Assembly: GCF_016545825.1 (NCBI RefSeq)
Contig: NC_052622.1
Coordinates: 4,841,001-4,905,000 of the forward strand
Direction of reading: 5' to 3'
DNA length: 64,000 nt
Source: Eucalyptus grandis
Lineage: Eukaryota; Streptophyta; Magnoliopsida; Myrtales; Myrtaceae
Shown piece after piece: positions 34,433 through 46,961 of this stretch. The notes beneath the pieces are model-generated. The model was not told the origin of the DNA and did no database searches. It was given only the letters and a program-made list of their open reading frames with translations. Position 1 is the stretch's first letter; each line of letters opens with the position of its first letter. A program made the translations under genes and the position numbers.

Positions 34433-34715
34433 CTGATTAATACTCTTAGCTTCATTGATGTCTATGCAGTGTTGCCGCTCCTCCTTGTTCTGTTGCATGT
34501 GATGACTAGCAATGCCACTCCAAGTAATTCGCAGTATGTTGCTTCATACTGTGGTGACATTCGCAATATAAGTTACTCATTTCATTTGAAGAATGAATCG
34601 AAGGGGTGTGGTGAGCAGAAGAATGAGCTGGCTTGTGAAGATAATTGCATAGTTCTATATTTATGTGACGGTTGATACTTCATGCAGTCTATCAATTATT
34701 CCACCCACCAAATTA
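34433..34715 (+). pseudogene. RLK exon 1 relic, fragment 2
   Basis: Duplicate of the fragment at 32745. It reads VYAVLPLLLVLLHVMTSNA, YCGDIRNISYSFHLK, GCGEQKNELACEDNC and LYLCDG, then a stop, and continues SINYSTHQIR before homology ends at about 34715. It lacks the early stops of fragment 1, so those arose after duplication, but it is truncated to the first third of the ectodomain. Confidence 0.8.
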
Positions 34716-34719
34716 GATC

Positions 34720-35190
34720 AAAGTCTACTATCTTATCTTAAGATGACTTTCTTGTCATATTAGAAAATATAAAACTCATTAATAGCATAAATATCTCAAG
34801 GAATTTGAAATAACTTATCTAAGAAAAATCTCCAAAACTATGAAATTGTATCATTGCACAGCTAAATATATGGGTTGTTAACTGTGACGTTTTCTCGCAA
34901 GAAAAATTGGGGATGATGTTGGGTCCTACAATGAAATGGTGTCATTGGACAGCTAAATGTATGGGTTGTCAATTGTCATGTTTACTCCTGTAACAATCTC
35001 GACTTGATTGACTTTGTTTTATCGGTTGATAGGAGCATTTCAATAGACGACCCCTAGTCTTCATTTTTAAGTTTCTCTCTCATTCGCCATTATTACATAT
35101 ATATATTTTATCCTTGGTGATCCTCCACCACCCCCAAATTTCCACTGCTCGTTGGCTAAGAGTGACGTGACTTTTCCATGTAAGAAATTG
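34720..35190. repeat. Duplicated upstream segment (partner 37170-37600)
   Basis: Non-coding; both copies contain AAGACGACTTTCTTGTCATA-like sequence, GGTGTTGGGTCCTA and TGATTNACTTTGTTTTAT. At 37170 it leads into the RLK relic with the 177-bp repeats; here that gene part is missing. Confidence 0.7.
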
Positions 35191-35313
35191 TTATTAATGT
35201 CATCTTCATTTTGATGCTCAAACTTTTTTTTTTTTTTTTTCAGAAATTTCTATCAAAACCCCTATAAGTTTGCTTAAGGTAGATCGCTACTGTTGTATTC
35301 GACACCCAGACTT

Positions 35314-36390
<1,077 letters not shown>

Positions 36391-37169
36391 CATTCTTTTG
36401 CCAGATTGATTAGTGGGCAAAGATGTCCACTGATGACATAATCTCATCTAAGCTTTTATGTATTGACATTGTATTATTTCCATCATCGTATTATTTTTTG
36501 TGTAAGAAATTGTGATTTCTAATTAACACTACATATGTGCCTTGTATGCAAAATATACATTGTTTAGTTATATCTTTTAGAAAAATATAATATGGATGAA
36601 GCCAACTTTAATTATAGTGGAAAAGTTCTAGCTAAAAGAAAAAACTTAAGATTTGACATAATTTCAACCGTCCTCAAGTATTCTCTTGTCCCAATACTGA
36701 TTTAGGTTATCATAAGGAATTAAGAACAAAACCTACAAAATTTCGAATTGAACTTGCATTTTCTTGAACTTGTTAATGACCATATACACTTTATATAGTG
36801 TTGCTTTATACACAATTCTCGAGTAAAAATAAGTTGAACTTGAATTTGCCAAAGAACCCTAATACCTTTTGTTATTGGTGACTTTCAAGTCTTCTAAGGG
36901 GCTGTTTGGTAACGTTCCGGAGAACACTTGTTTCTGTTTTTTTTGTTCCCCGGAATAAAAATAGAACGGAAACGCGTTTGGTAAATTTTCTCCCTAAAGA
37001 TAGCGAGGGAACTATAAAGTTACTTTAACAACTTATGGAGAATTTTCTTCAATAAAAATAGAATAGAGTGGATAATTCTTTTTATTTCTTAACATTCTTT
37101 TTCCTTTGAATTGAATTTATGCAATCCTTAATTATTAGGATGCACTCGATTCTTAACTCATTTGGGTTG
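36391..37169. other. Intergenic with a hAT/MITE-like end
   Basis: 36400-36540 resumes block-like sequence seen at 5270-5420. At about 36899 starts GGGGCTGTTTGGTAACGTTC, followed by CCCCGGAATAAAAATAGAAC and CGCGTTTGGTAAATTTTCT. This resembles the ends of the element at 50818-51846. No opposite terminus is seen, so it is a fragment. Confidence 0.45.
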
Positions 37170-37591
37170 ACTTCAATTCAAAGTCTGCAATGGAATCTTA
37201 AGACGACTTTCTTGTCATAAGGAAACTCATTGACATCCTAAATATCTTTGGCAATTTAAAATTACTTAATTATCTAACAAAAATCTCTAAAACATGAATA
37301 ATATTGTTGGACGGCTACATTTGTGGGTTGTCAATACAATGGTTTCTTGCCACAAAGAAATGGCGATGGTGTTGGGTCCTATTCGCTACTCCACGCTACT
37401 CCTGTAGTATTCTCAACTTGATTAACTTTGTTTTATTGGTTGACATGGGCTTTTTAATAGAAGACCCCCAGTCTTCATATTTACGGTCTCTCTCCTTCGC
37501 CATTATTACATGGACGTCTTTTTATCTTTGTTGATCCTCGACCACACATTAAGCCCCGAATTTCCATCGCCCACAAGCTGAGAACGACACG

Positions 37592-38122
37592 ACTTTTCCT
37601 CACAATTCCAGACCCGTGTGCCTCGTGTCATTGGTCTTTCTTGCCGTGCTACTGGGGACACTAATGCCCCGAATGAACGACCCCGTTCAGCCTCTCCTGC
37701 AGTGAAGTTTCCAAGATGACCTGTCCCTTTCAAACGAAGAGTGATATGTAAGGTTGTGGCGACTAAAGACTTTTCCTCGCAATTCCAGACCCGTGTGCCT
37801 CGTGTCATTGGTCTTTCTTGCCGTGCTACTGGGGACTCTAATGCCTCAAATGAACGACCCCGTTCAGCCTCTCCTGCAGTGAAGTTTCCAAGATGACCCA
37901 TCCCTTTCAAACGAAGAGTGATATGAAAGGTTGTGGCGACTCAAGACTTTTCCTCGCAATTCCAGACCCGTGTGCCTCGTGTCATTGTCTTTCTTGCCGT
38001 GCTACTAGGGACACTAATGCCCTAAATGAACGACCCCGTTCAGCCTCTCCTGCAGTGCAGTTTCCAAGATGACCTGAACCTTTCAAACGAAGAGTGATGT
38101 GAAAGGTTGTGGCGACTCAAGA
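37592..38122. repeat. 177-bp tandem repeat, three copies
   Basis: Units start at 37592, 37769 and 37946 at ACTTTTCCTCRCAATTCCAG and contain GTGCCTCGTGTCATTG and CCGTTCAGCCTCTCCTGCAG. Near-identity indicates recent amplification. 177 is divisible by three, so the expansion preserves frame in the RLK relic in which it lies. Confidence 0.95.
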
Positions 38123-38640
38123 CTTGAGTTAGCATGTGAAAATAATCCTACGAACTACTTTTTCAAATCCATCTATAAAAATAATTGACACCGTCCATTT
38201 TGGTGATACCCTCGTGTTCGACGTGGGATTGCAAAGGGCCAATTGCTCTTCCCTCCCTAGTTATTCATGAACGAACTCGAACTTTAGTTACGAGAGTTTC
38301 ATGTTTCTGGTCAATTCAATGGTCTTTGTGAAGTGCTGAAGACCCTTTATATATCGAGGGAGCATATTCGTCGGACGTATCGTCTAAGATATCTAAAATG
38401 AGTGGGTATTCATGGGCTGTGATGGATGAAAACTCATCGGTTATTGAGGAATCTGGCACCATCATCCATGACGACATAGGCATGCCATGATTGTATGCTT
38501 GCACCAAACAAGCAACTCCATAACGCGATGGCCAACGGTTTTTTCCTTAACTACTCACAGTCACAGGCTGTATCGCAGAAGAAAGTATCTAGCTCTTGCT
38601 TCTTTAGTTTGGCCATAAGATAATTGCAGTAGGGAGATTA
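37592..38640 (+). pseudogene. RLK exon 1 relic with triplicated leader, fragment 3
   Basis: Each 177-bp unit encodes a hydrophobic leader-like piece (VFLAVLLGTLMP) followed by a degenerate start of the GUB_WAK domain. After the third unit the ectodomain continues DVKGCGDSRLELACENN. Later pieces match the WAK-associated region, including an MANGFFLNYSQSQAVSQ-like stretch equivalent to IMADGFDVYF in RLK1. Multiple frameshifts and stops; no kinase exon follows. It is more divergent from RLK2 than fragments 1 and 2. Confidence 0.6.
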
Positions 38641-39244
38641 GCATTACACTTTTTACATTTTACAAGATATCTAAATATCTATAACATTACTTAATCTAAT
38701 GTTACGGTGCACATAGTTTTAATTTTTTAAACTCTAGATACCTTAAATTTTCATCACATACAAACATTGACACGTAATTTCACGTATAATCACTTCATAA
38801 TTTTTCTTAAATTATTCGAGTAGTACTTTAAATTTTGACAGGAAGGTTAAAGCAAACGCACTTATTTCTCAAAATTTTTTGAGGTTTTTCTTTAAGGCGT
38901 TCAATCAAGAGTCATAAGTTGAGGGAAGAAAAGCACCCAAAAATAAAGTTGGACGGGAATCCTCTACAGAGTTGTGCTTCCGAGGGGGCTAGTATATATG
39001 TCCTGCAACTTATGAAAGAGCACGGAATCGACAATTACATATCTCAATCTTTATCGTCTAGTCTTTAAAATAAGGGTTATATATTCAGATTGCTTCCTTA
39101 TCCCATCACTTGGATGGTTGTTTTTCTTTGGGTAAACTCATCAAGGAGTTTTTGAATGACTTATCAAAGATCCCACGTGTTAACACAACTAGACCAACTT
39201 GATGATCAAGCCATTGAAAAACTGAACAGACCTGTCGATATTAA
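38641..39244. other. Intergenic
   Basis: AT-rich, no ORF or repeat family recognised. Confidence 0.5.
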
Positions 39245-39960
39245 ATCTTAGATTAGACATCACTTATATCTCGTCTAATTGACAGCTAAAGAGGTGCCTC
39301 CACTAACTAAATGGTCCAGTGTGCATTGATACTCGGATGGGCTTTACCACCGTAGATTGTAAGATCACTGTAGATCACTAAATATTGTCAGAGTCTCTAG
39401 TGTTTTCAGTCATGGACATTTGTCCATGCACATTGCCAGTTGTCACCTCCGGACATATTCACCGTCAATAAAACCAGGGATCCATTATCCTCAAGGGATA
39501 TGCAAGGACGGGGCATTAACTCATAAAAGGTGCCATTGGCAACTTCATTCTTTCTCCTATGTGACTTGACACGGATTATGCTTTGGAATGTTGAATTGCA
39601 AGACATCTTAAGATGAAGTAGCCGTACTGCTTTGACTGTGGAATTTAACCACGGCAAGGTATGAATTCCTAATATGCGAGATTGCAACGATCATTGAGTT
39701 ATGCAAATTCATCATATTCAAGTTTGAACATTGATATTCTTAGTGTGTGGCTTCATTCTATTGCGTTTCTTAACTATTATCCTACATTTGGTAATCCTAC
39801 ATGGAATTTCCATACTCTATAAATAAATATCATTGGAGAAGAAATTAGAACAAACTATTCCGATGCATGCTGACTTGGTTTTATGGTATCATGTCAAATC
39901 TGATGTACTATGTAGTGACATGATGAATAACTAATTCTGGGAAGTCTATTTTTTCTGCGA
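39245..39960. repeat. Mosaic of two dispersed repeats
   Basis: 39245-39440 matches the first part of the dispersed repeat at 5880-6070 (TTAGATTAGACAT, GTGCATTGATACTCGG). 39440-39960 matches the mTERF 3' flank at 13100-13600 (GGTGCCATTGGCAACTTCAT). The abrupt switch marks an old recombination joint. Confidence 0.65.
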
Positions 39961-42240
39961 GAGTGAATTGGAGGAAAAATGAAAAATTTTCTTCACCCAC
40001 CTCCTTTTTCCTCTTTTCTCCCTCTCCCAAACAAAGCATTAAATTAGTATCGAAAGATCCTGCCTCGCTCATGTGTAGAAGTTCTAAATTAACCATATAA
40101 TGTTCTTGATATTTCCAAATGACAACTGCAGTGCGAAACCTTTTATGCCCATTTAGTGAGTCTTTATGCTGGCCTATTTTTTGTTCTAACTGTATGTGAA
40201 TTCTTGTTTTATTTCATTATATAATAGTTATGTTTTTGCAATTATTGTATCGTGAGTGTACAAAAAATATAAGAAATCATTGCACACAAGAGCAAATACT
40301 TGGACTTATCAAACAATCAACGGAATTATCGTTCAAATTCCAAAGAAGAAATCAGTGGACTTGTACAACATGGTTTCATGCTACTACGTCAAAATTGATG
40401 TCCTGTGTCGTGACATGGAGAAAGTGTAGTTTAGAGATAGCTAGTTTTTTTATTTTTTATTTTCATGATATTGTTCCTCGAAACTATACATCAATTTTTC
40501 TATAATCGTGACTCGTGGGACGAAGAAAGAAGATGGAGATAAAGAAGGGAGGAAAAAAAACGAAGAAGAGAACAAGAAGAAAGATAGCGTATCTGAAGGA
40601 AGTGATGGGGAGAGGGAAGAGAGGTGGATTTGTTCGTTGACGGGACGTGGAACCAACATCCACGTGGGGAGAGTGGAAGAAACGTGGAGAAAGAAAGATC
40701 TTATGTGAAGCAAAACCTTTTGAATTCTCAATGGGTGGAAACTTTCGAGATGTGCTGTACATGTAGGTCAATAAAAGGGGCTCATCAATTGAGACGGGTT
40801 GGACACGACTACACGAATAATGGAACTTCAGTTTGGGTCCACCTCCTTTAATTTCTTGACTCGCATGCATTTGTTACGTGCTTGACTTGGGTTTTTCTAT
40901 AGGACAAGGCGATTGAAAGTCTCGTGCCCTAACTCATCCTTGCACCGCTTAACAAATCTTGTTCAATAGTCAAACTGAAGTTTTCTTCTGTATCCTCATC
41001 GCTAATTTTGTTCATTGTATCAAACCACCAGAGTTAAATAGAAGTGGAGATCAAAAGAGATATCACTAGTTTGAAATGAGTGCATCAATTACCCGCACTA
41101 ATGTCCAATCCACATCAAAGGCTATCGGGGTTGCTTTTGTCTTCAATAATTCTTGAAGCATGTCTCCCTTATGATTCTGGCTAACAATTATATCCCCTAT
41201 CTTTGCCACGTCCATCCTTTGGGTGAGAAAATTTTCAATAAAGAAGAAGTAAAATCTGTCCGATGAACAAAGTCATTACCACCCACTATTGCTTCAAATT
41301 GTCCCCACATGGGTCCCATCTTTATATAGTAGCAACTACTGTTATTCTTGCCACGCGCATTGCAAGAATACTATTATAGTATGGATATATATTATTATGC
41401 TTTTAAGCGGAGTACAAGAGAGGGTATTTACTACAATTTATACATTTAGTTTCATATAAGGATTCTTAGATTTGCGCAACAGAATGTGCATTCGTTCATG
41501 GCTAGGTTAACAATGACACCGTCTATATATATCATTATTATATGAGATACCTTTTTATTTTTTATTTTTTATAGAGATCATTTATTTCATGAAATGATTC
41601 GATCTTGTAAATAATTGGAATCACATTAAAAGTTTGTGATTTAATTTAGTAAATATGAAATACATATCTAAGTGATCAAGCCCCGATGATAGAATGTAAA
41701 AATTTGTAAGAAGGTGGAGAAGAAGTGCAAAGATAGTGATGGGATGTAGACCCCACAGTCACGAGGAGAAAGTGGAAGCAAAGTGGATATAGCGGAGAAG
41801 GAAAGATCAAATGTGTAAAAAGACCCTTTGAATAGGTTCCCCTAATAATGAAACTTTGGATTTAAGCGGATTCTTAAAATGCTCAATGAGAAGAAATAGG
41901 CGAGAGATCCACCTTAGAATGAGAGACTGTGTAATGTCACCCTCATATTCCCGCATTGTGGGGAAGATAGAGAAACAAGAGGAAATTAGGAGGCCTCACG
42001 ATGGTGAATGTTGATATTATGTCAGGACTTCGATTCTATCTACCATAAGGTAGGTAGGTATAATAGCATTTCACACCTGGGATTAGTGAGGGAGGGTGAA
42101 AGGCTCTCTACTTGGTGGCATGCCTTATGGCAAGGTACCTTAATTGACCGCCGTCCAAGTACCCATAATACTATGACTTCAGTTTGGGTCCACCTCTTTA
42201 ATTGCTTGACTTCATACATTTGTTCAATTGACTGACTTGG
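39961..42240. promoter_or_regulatory. Upstream region of RLK2, partly duplicated
   Basis: 39961-40870 aligns with 13641-14660 upstream of RLK1 and ends in the leader-like phrase CAGTTTGGGTCCACCTC. That phrase recurs at 42180, immediately before RLK2, so 40870-42170 is an extra segment between two leader copies. Part of it (40985-41460, 41640-41820) matches 54180-55080. It includes two copies of the recurrent RLK-upstream block (40630-40700, 41735-41815). No gene. Confidence 0.5.
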
Positions 42241-42248
42241 GATTTTTC

Positions 42249-42254
42249 TATAAA
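42249..42254 (+). promoter_or_regulatory. Candidate TATA box of RLK2
   Basis: TATAAA within TTTTTCTATAAAGATC, 124 bases before the RLK2 start codon, within a leader conserved with RLK1. The transcription start is not determined. Confidence 0.5.
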
Positions 42255-42377
42255 GATCAGGCGACTTCCAAGTTTCCTAATCAAACAAAGATTGTCTGAT
42301 CTTTTTATATTGCGCCTCCTCCACACACACCAAGCAATTCTTCACCAAGTTCTCTTTGCCCAAATACAAACAGAGGC

Positions 42378-45076
42378 ATGATTAATGCTCTCGACTCTAT
42401 GAATATCTGTCAAGTGTTGCTACTCACTCTTGTCTTATTTCTGACGATGATTAGCAATGTTGAGTCGAGCAGTCAACGGTGCATTCCTTCATCTTGTGGT
42501 GATGTTCGTAATATAAGCTTCCCATTTCGACTGAAGAGTCATCAGAGGGGATGTGGTATATCGAAATTCGAGCTGGCTTGTGAAGATAATCGCACTATTC
42601 TAAACTTCCTTAATGGTCAATACTATGTGCAGTTTATCAATTATACCGGACAACAAATCAGATTGGTTGACAACGGGCTGCAAAGAGATAACTGCTTGTC
42701 TCTCCCCCATCATTCATTGTCATTGTATGACTTTCATAGAGTTTCCACTCTAGACAACCCATACAGCAGCCTGTCCTACAAGAATATATCGGTCATTGTG
42801 AACTGCTCAAAACCGGTTAGTTCTCCATTTTACATCGCTACTGATCCATGCATTGAGGGGTCATACTCTACCAACACATCATCGAATTGGAACTTGTATG
42901 CTTTGGTCAATCCAAATGTATCGGATGTTAGGGATTTTTGCACCATTAGTAGTTGGACATGGGCGTCACAAGATTTTGGGGGTGGCCAGGCTCATAATAG
43001 CTCTCTCAACTACAGGCAAATCCAAAACATCATGGCTGATGGATTCGTTCTCAACTATCATATATTTTCATGGAAGAAAACTTCCTTTTACTACTATGAT
43101 ATCTATAACTACTTACATCTCTATCGCTACTTTTTTTCCAAGCGCTTATATGTTAGCTACTGCGGGGGAGGTCAGTTTTGTGCATCCACGTACTATTATG
43201 GTGGTAAGTATTGATTGACATTGAAATTTCACCGTAATTTTGCATGATTCTGTATATTCTTTCACTAGCTACTTTCTCTTTGAAACTGGAAAATGAAAGG
43301 GATATCTAATATCCAAGAAAATTATGACAAAATATACACGATAGTGTATGTCAATGTATATATGTGCCTAGATTATAATTTCTTTCCACAGAAGGGCTAA
43401 ATCTGTATTGTAAAAAAACGAAAAGAAAAGAAAAAGGATTCTCGTGCGACCAACCACAAGACTAGTTTTTTGTTGGCATAGAATTTCAATTTAGTTTTCT
43501 GTTGGCGTAGAATTTAGATTTTTTTTTTCATTTTCTTAATTAGTTCTTTTACTTCACCAATAAGCCAAGAGACACTCGTTAACAATCCTTAAAAAATTGT
43601 AGTCATGTACCGATAGGAGGACCAAAATTATTCATTAAAAATGAAAAGCTTTGTTTTTCTTGATTTGTAGACAATAAATTCAACTTATACAAAGTAGCTT
43701 GCTACTACTCTGTTTCCTTATGATTTTTGCTTTCCAAACTTTTTTTTCCCTTCAATTATTTTTCACATCATTCATTCCTTCCACAGGTGTCCTAGATGAT
43801 ATTGCATTTTGGACAACTTGGGATTTACTAGTACTATTAAGTAAGCCACAATGATTTATTCTTACAATAATTATGGAAAAAAAAAAGAAAGAACTATTCT
43901 AACCTATCAAAATTTTCTTTAGTTGTTTTTTGTGTAGTGAAATTCATAATCGGGATGCCATTTGTTGCGATATTTCTGATCTACAAGTATAGAAGAAGGC
44001 ACATAGCAATGGACAAGAACATTGAAGAATTCTTGCAGGCTCATAACAACTTTTTGCCCATAAGGTACTCTTACTCGAATATCAAGAAGATCACCAGAAA
44101 TTTTAAGCACAAATTAGGTGAAGGGGGTTATGGTCATGTGTACAAAGGAACGCTGAGAAGCGGCAACGAGGTAGCCATCAAGATTTTAAAGCAATCCAAG
44201 GCCCATGGCCAAGATTTTATTAGTGAAGTAGCTACTGTTGGAAGAATTCACCACGTTAATATAGTGCAACTCATTGGTTTTTGCTTTGAAGGCTCAAAAC
44301 AGGCTCTTGTGTATGACTTCATGTCAAATGGATCTTTAGATAAGCGTATTTTCACAAAGGAAGGTGATAAGTTTCTTGATTATAAGAAAATATACGAGAT
44401 TGCTCTTGGGGTGGTGAGGGGGATTGAATATTTACATCGGGGGTGTGATAAGCAAATACTCCACTTTGATATCAAACCTCACAACATTCTTTTAGATAAG
44501 AATTTCTTGCCGAAAATTTCTGATTTTGGACTCGCGAAACTTTATCCCATTGATCATAGCATAGTTTCAATGACTGCTGCAAGAGGAACTTTGGGATATA
44601 TGGCACCTGAGTTGTTCTACAAAACCCTCGGTGGTGTATCTTATAAAGCAGATGTCTATAGCTTTGGGATGTTGCTCATGGAAATGGCAGGTAGAAGGAA
44701 AAATTTAAATGCAAATGCGGAACATTCAAGCCAAATTTATTTTCCGTTGTGGGTATATGACCACATCAATGAAGGAGAAAGTGTTGAAATGGATGAAATT
44801 GTAGGAGAGGAAAGGGAGGTGATGAAAAAGATGATAATAGTTGCACTTTGGTGTATACAATTAGTTCCTGACCATCGGCCTCCAATGAACAAAGTCTTAA
44901 AAATGCTTGAAAGAGATATTGGTAATATTCAAATGCCTCCAAAACCGCTTATTTACCCACCAAATGAGCGAATTGGCAACGACATAGTTGAAATGGAATT
45001 AGAAACATTTTCAACTTCCTCAAGTACTCCCATAATTTCCCCTAGTTTTCCATTTGGAGATAGTACTGGTGTTTAG
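42378..45076 (+). CDS. RLK2: LRK10L-type receptor-like kinase, complete
   Basis: Three exons join cleanly: 42378-43203, 43787-43840 and 43923-45076 (donors GGTG|GTAAGT and TTAA|GTAAGC; acceptors CCACAG and TTTAG), giving 677 residues. Features: signal peptide ([16 protein letters not shown]), GUB_WAK cysteine-rich ectodomain ([30 protein letters not shown]), WAK-associated region with many NxS/T sites, and a membrane span ([14 protein letters not shown]) followed by KYRRR. The cytoplasmic Ser/Thr kinase has [42 protein letters not shown] and [16 protein letters not shown]. His-Phe-Asp instead of His-Arg-Asp marks a non-RD kinase, often linked to immune-type signalling. Close kin are annotated as rust resistance kinase Lr10-like. 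It acts at the plasma membrane; the ligand is unknown. Confidence 0.93.
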
Positions 45077-45856
45077 AACCACGCATAGTTTAATTGGAAA
45101 AGCTTTGTTCCCCACAACGTAGTATTATGTTGGGAGGGAGGTGAGCTAGTTTAGTGTCCTAGTGATTACATTTCATCTTCTTCTAGTTCTTAGCTTACTG
45201 TTGTGATATTTGTACTTTTTTTTTTTTTTTTTCGGTCGGAGTGTTATTGTACTTCATGTATAGTTTCACCATGTGTGGTCCATACAATCTTTTATATGGG
45301 ATGTAACCGTGTTTAGGAAGTGTATTCTATATGTTCATCCAATGTGAAGTCTAGCTAATTCAGTTAATCATCTATAAACCAAATCACCCGTTTTCTGTAG
45401 AATATTCATCAAAGAGGGCTGCAAAACGCGCCATCTTACATATACTTGCCAGTGGCCCGTGTCCTCCTTGACTCGGTGAAAATCGTTCTTTTTTCCTCGA
45501 TTGCTCAAGTCACAGAGTAGTTTTTATTTGTGGTTATTGCATTTAGAAGTCGCACAACATTTGGCTCGCCCAAATTCAAATTCTTTATTCACCAATTGCA
45601 ATAAAATTTTATTTTCTTCGCAATTCATTTACTTGGATCGAAAATTGATCAAATTCTTGAGAAAATAGCAATGGGGTAATCATATGGTCTTGAAGGTCAC
45701 ATTAGCTCTAAATTTTAAATGATCAAGAGAAAATGGGACAATTACTTAAAAAAGTCTCACAACTTGTCAACATAATACATTTGGGTTTTAAAACTTTCAT
45801 TTTATTCGTCTAAGTCTTAAAATTTGTAACTTGGTGCGCATGATCCTTCCGTTAAG
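45077..45856. other. RLK2 3' flank
   Basis: Non-coding. The first 200 bases retain similarity to the RLK1 3' flank (GTGTTATTGTACTTCATGTA). A poly-T run lies at about 45218-45233. Confidence 0.6.
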
Positions 45857-45990
45857 CTGCGAATGCCTCCCAAGCCACTTCAATACCCAAGCCATCATGT
45901 GCCTCCGTATGACAAAGGTGAAACCTTGATTGAATTGGAAAATTGGTCTAACTTTATCCGGTGTTCCACTAATTTCTTCTTCATCCCAAT
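45857..45990 (+). pseudogene. Receptor-kinase C-terminal tail remnant
   Basis: Reads RMPPKPLQYPSHHVPP, then KGETLIELENWS, resembling the [12 protein letters not shown].......EMELETFS tail of RLK2. No kinase core precedes it, so it is the scrap of another, more diverged family member. Short, hence moderate confidence. Confidence 0.5.
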
Positions 45991-46961
45991 GTGACGATGA
46001 GATTGAGTTTAATTAAGGATGATCCTTCCCATTTAATCAATGTGACACCGATGACACGTTGGTTTTGAAAAAAAAAATGCAACAGGTGAATCACACATAA
46101 TGTATCTTGGGGTGGTGTTCTCGTGATACATGGATCTTGGGGATAGGAAACCTATCTTCTTCTGTTTGGGTTGCATCAAGGGAGTCAGGGAATTGGAATG
46201 CAAGCCCGTGAGCGTCACTGGTGGCATGGCATGGCACCCAAAGCCGACTAACTTGTGGACCCCGCTGATGGCATACGATCAGTTGGATAGGATTGAAAAT
46301 GGTTTGGTACATTGGAGAAGCTACATGTGCCAGACAAAGAAAAACATGAAGGTCTCATCTCTCGTTACCATCGTGTGAGGGTTGATTGGCTCTTGTGACC
46401 ACCTTGCTAGGGTTGGTTGACCCTTGTGGATCTGAGTGCTTGCTCTTGGTGATGACCGACAACTCAAACCTCTGGTTGAGTAGGAGTCTTCTCCGGGGCT
46501 TGGCGCCTCTTCAAGACTTCTCCAACCTATCTCTGTGTTCCATTTTTCTTTTTCATTTAAATTTTAGACTTTTTTTCTTCTTCAATTTTTTTTTGGATTA
46601 TCTTTTTTGTATCTTTTTAGTTTTGGTTCGTCATATGATGTGGTGCCCACATCTTCATACGAATTCGATAATTTTAAGGATCGAATTGTTCTTTTTGAAG
46701 ATATTAAGAGTTGATTGCATTATAATTGAGAACGCCAAGTAGTCGTACTTTTGACGGGAGAAAGCCATTCATCTTGATCTTTTTGAGAACTAAATTTGTG
46801 GAATCAGTAAAACAAAAGAATGACAAAACATTACCATCACCTAACAATGACGAAATCATGCATTGATTGGTTTTCTTTTTCTCCATGTACGAATGAAAAG
46901 CAAAATAAGCGGTTGGTTTTAGCGTTTGTTAATTCCTGTATTTTGCAGAAGAATTGCCTTC
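45991..46961. other. Intergenic
   Basis: No recognised gene. Open frames at 46033-46378 on both strands lack family similarity; 46386-46742 reads as Phe/Leu-rich low-complexity sequence. Confidence 0.5.

Noticed and set aside
37506..37910. 134-aa minus-strand frame with an internal repeat
   Set aside because: It is the opposite-strand reading of the 177-bp repeat; the plus strand carries receptor-kinase similarity.
46033..46378. Overlapping 64-82 aa frames on both strands
   Set aside because: No recognisable motif and no conservation within the window.
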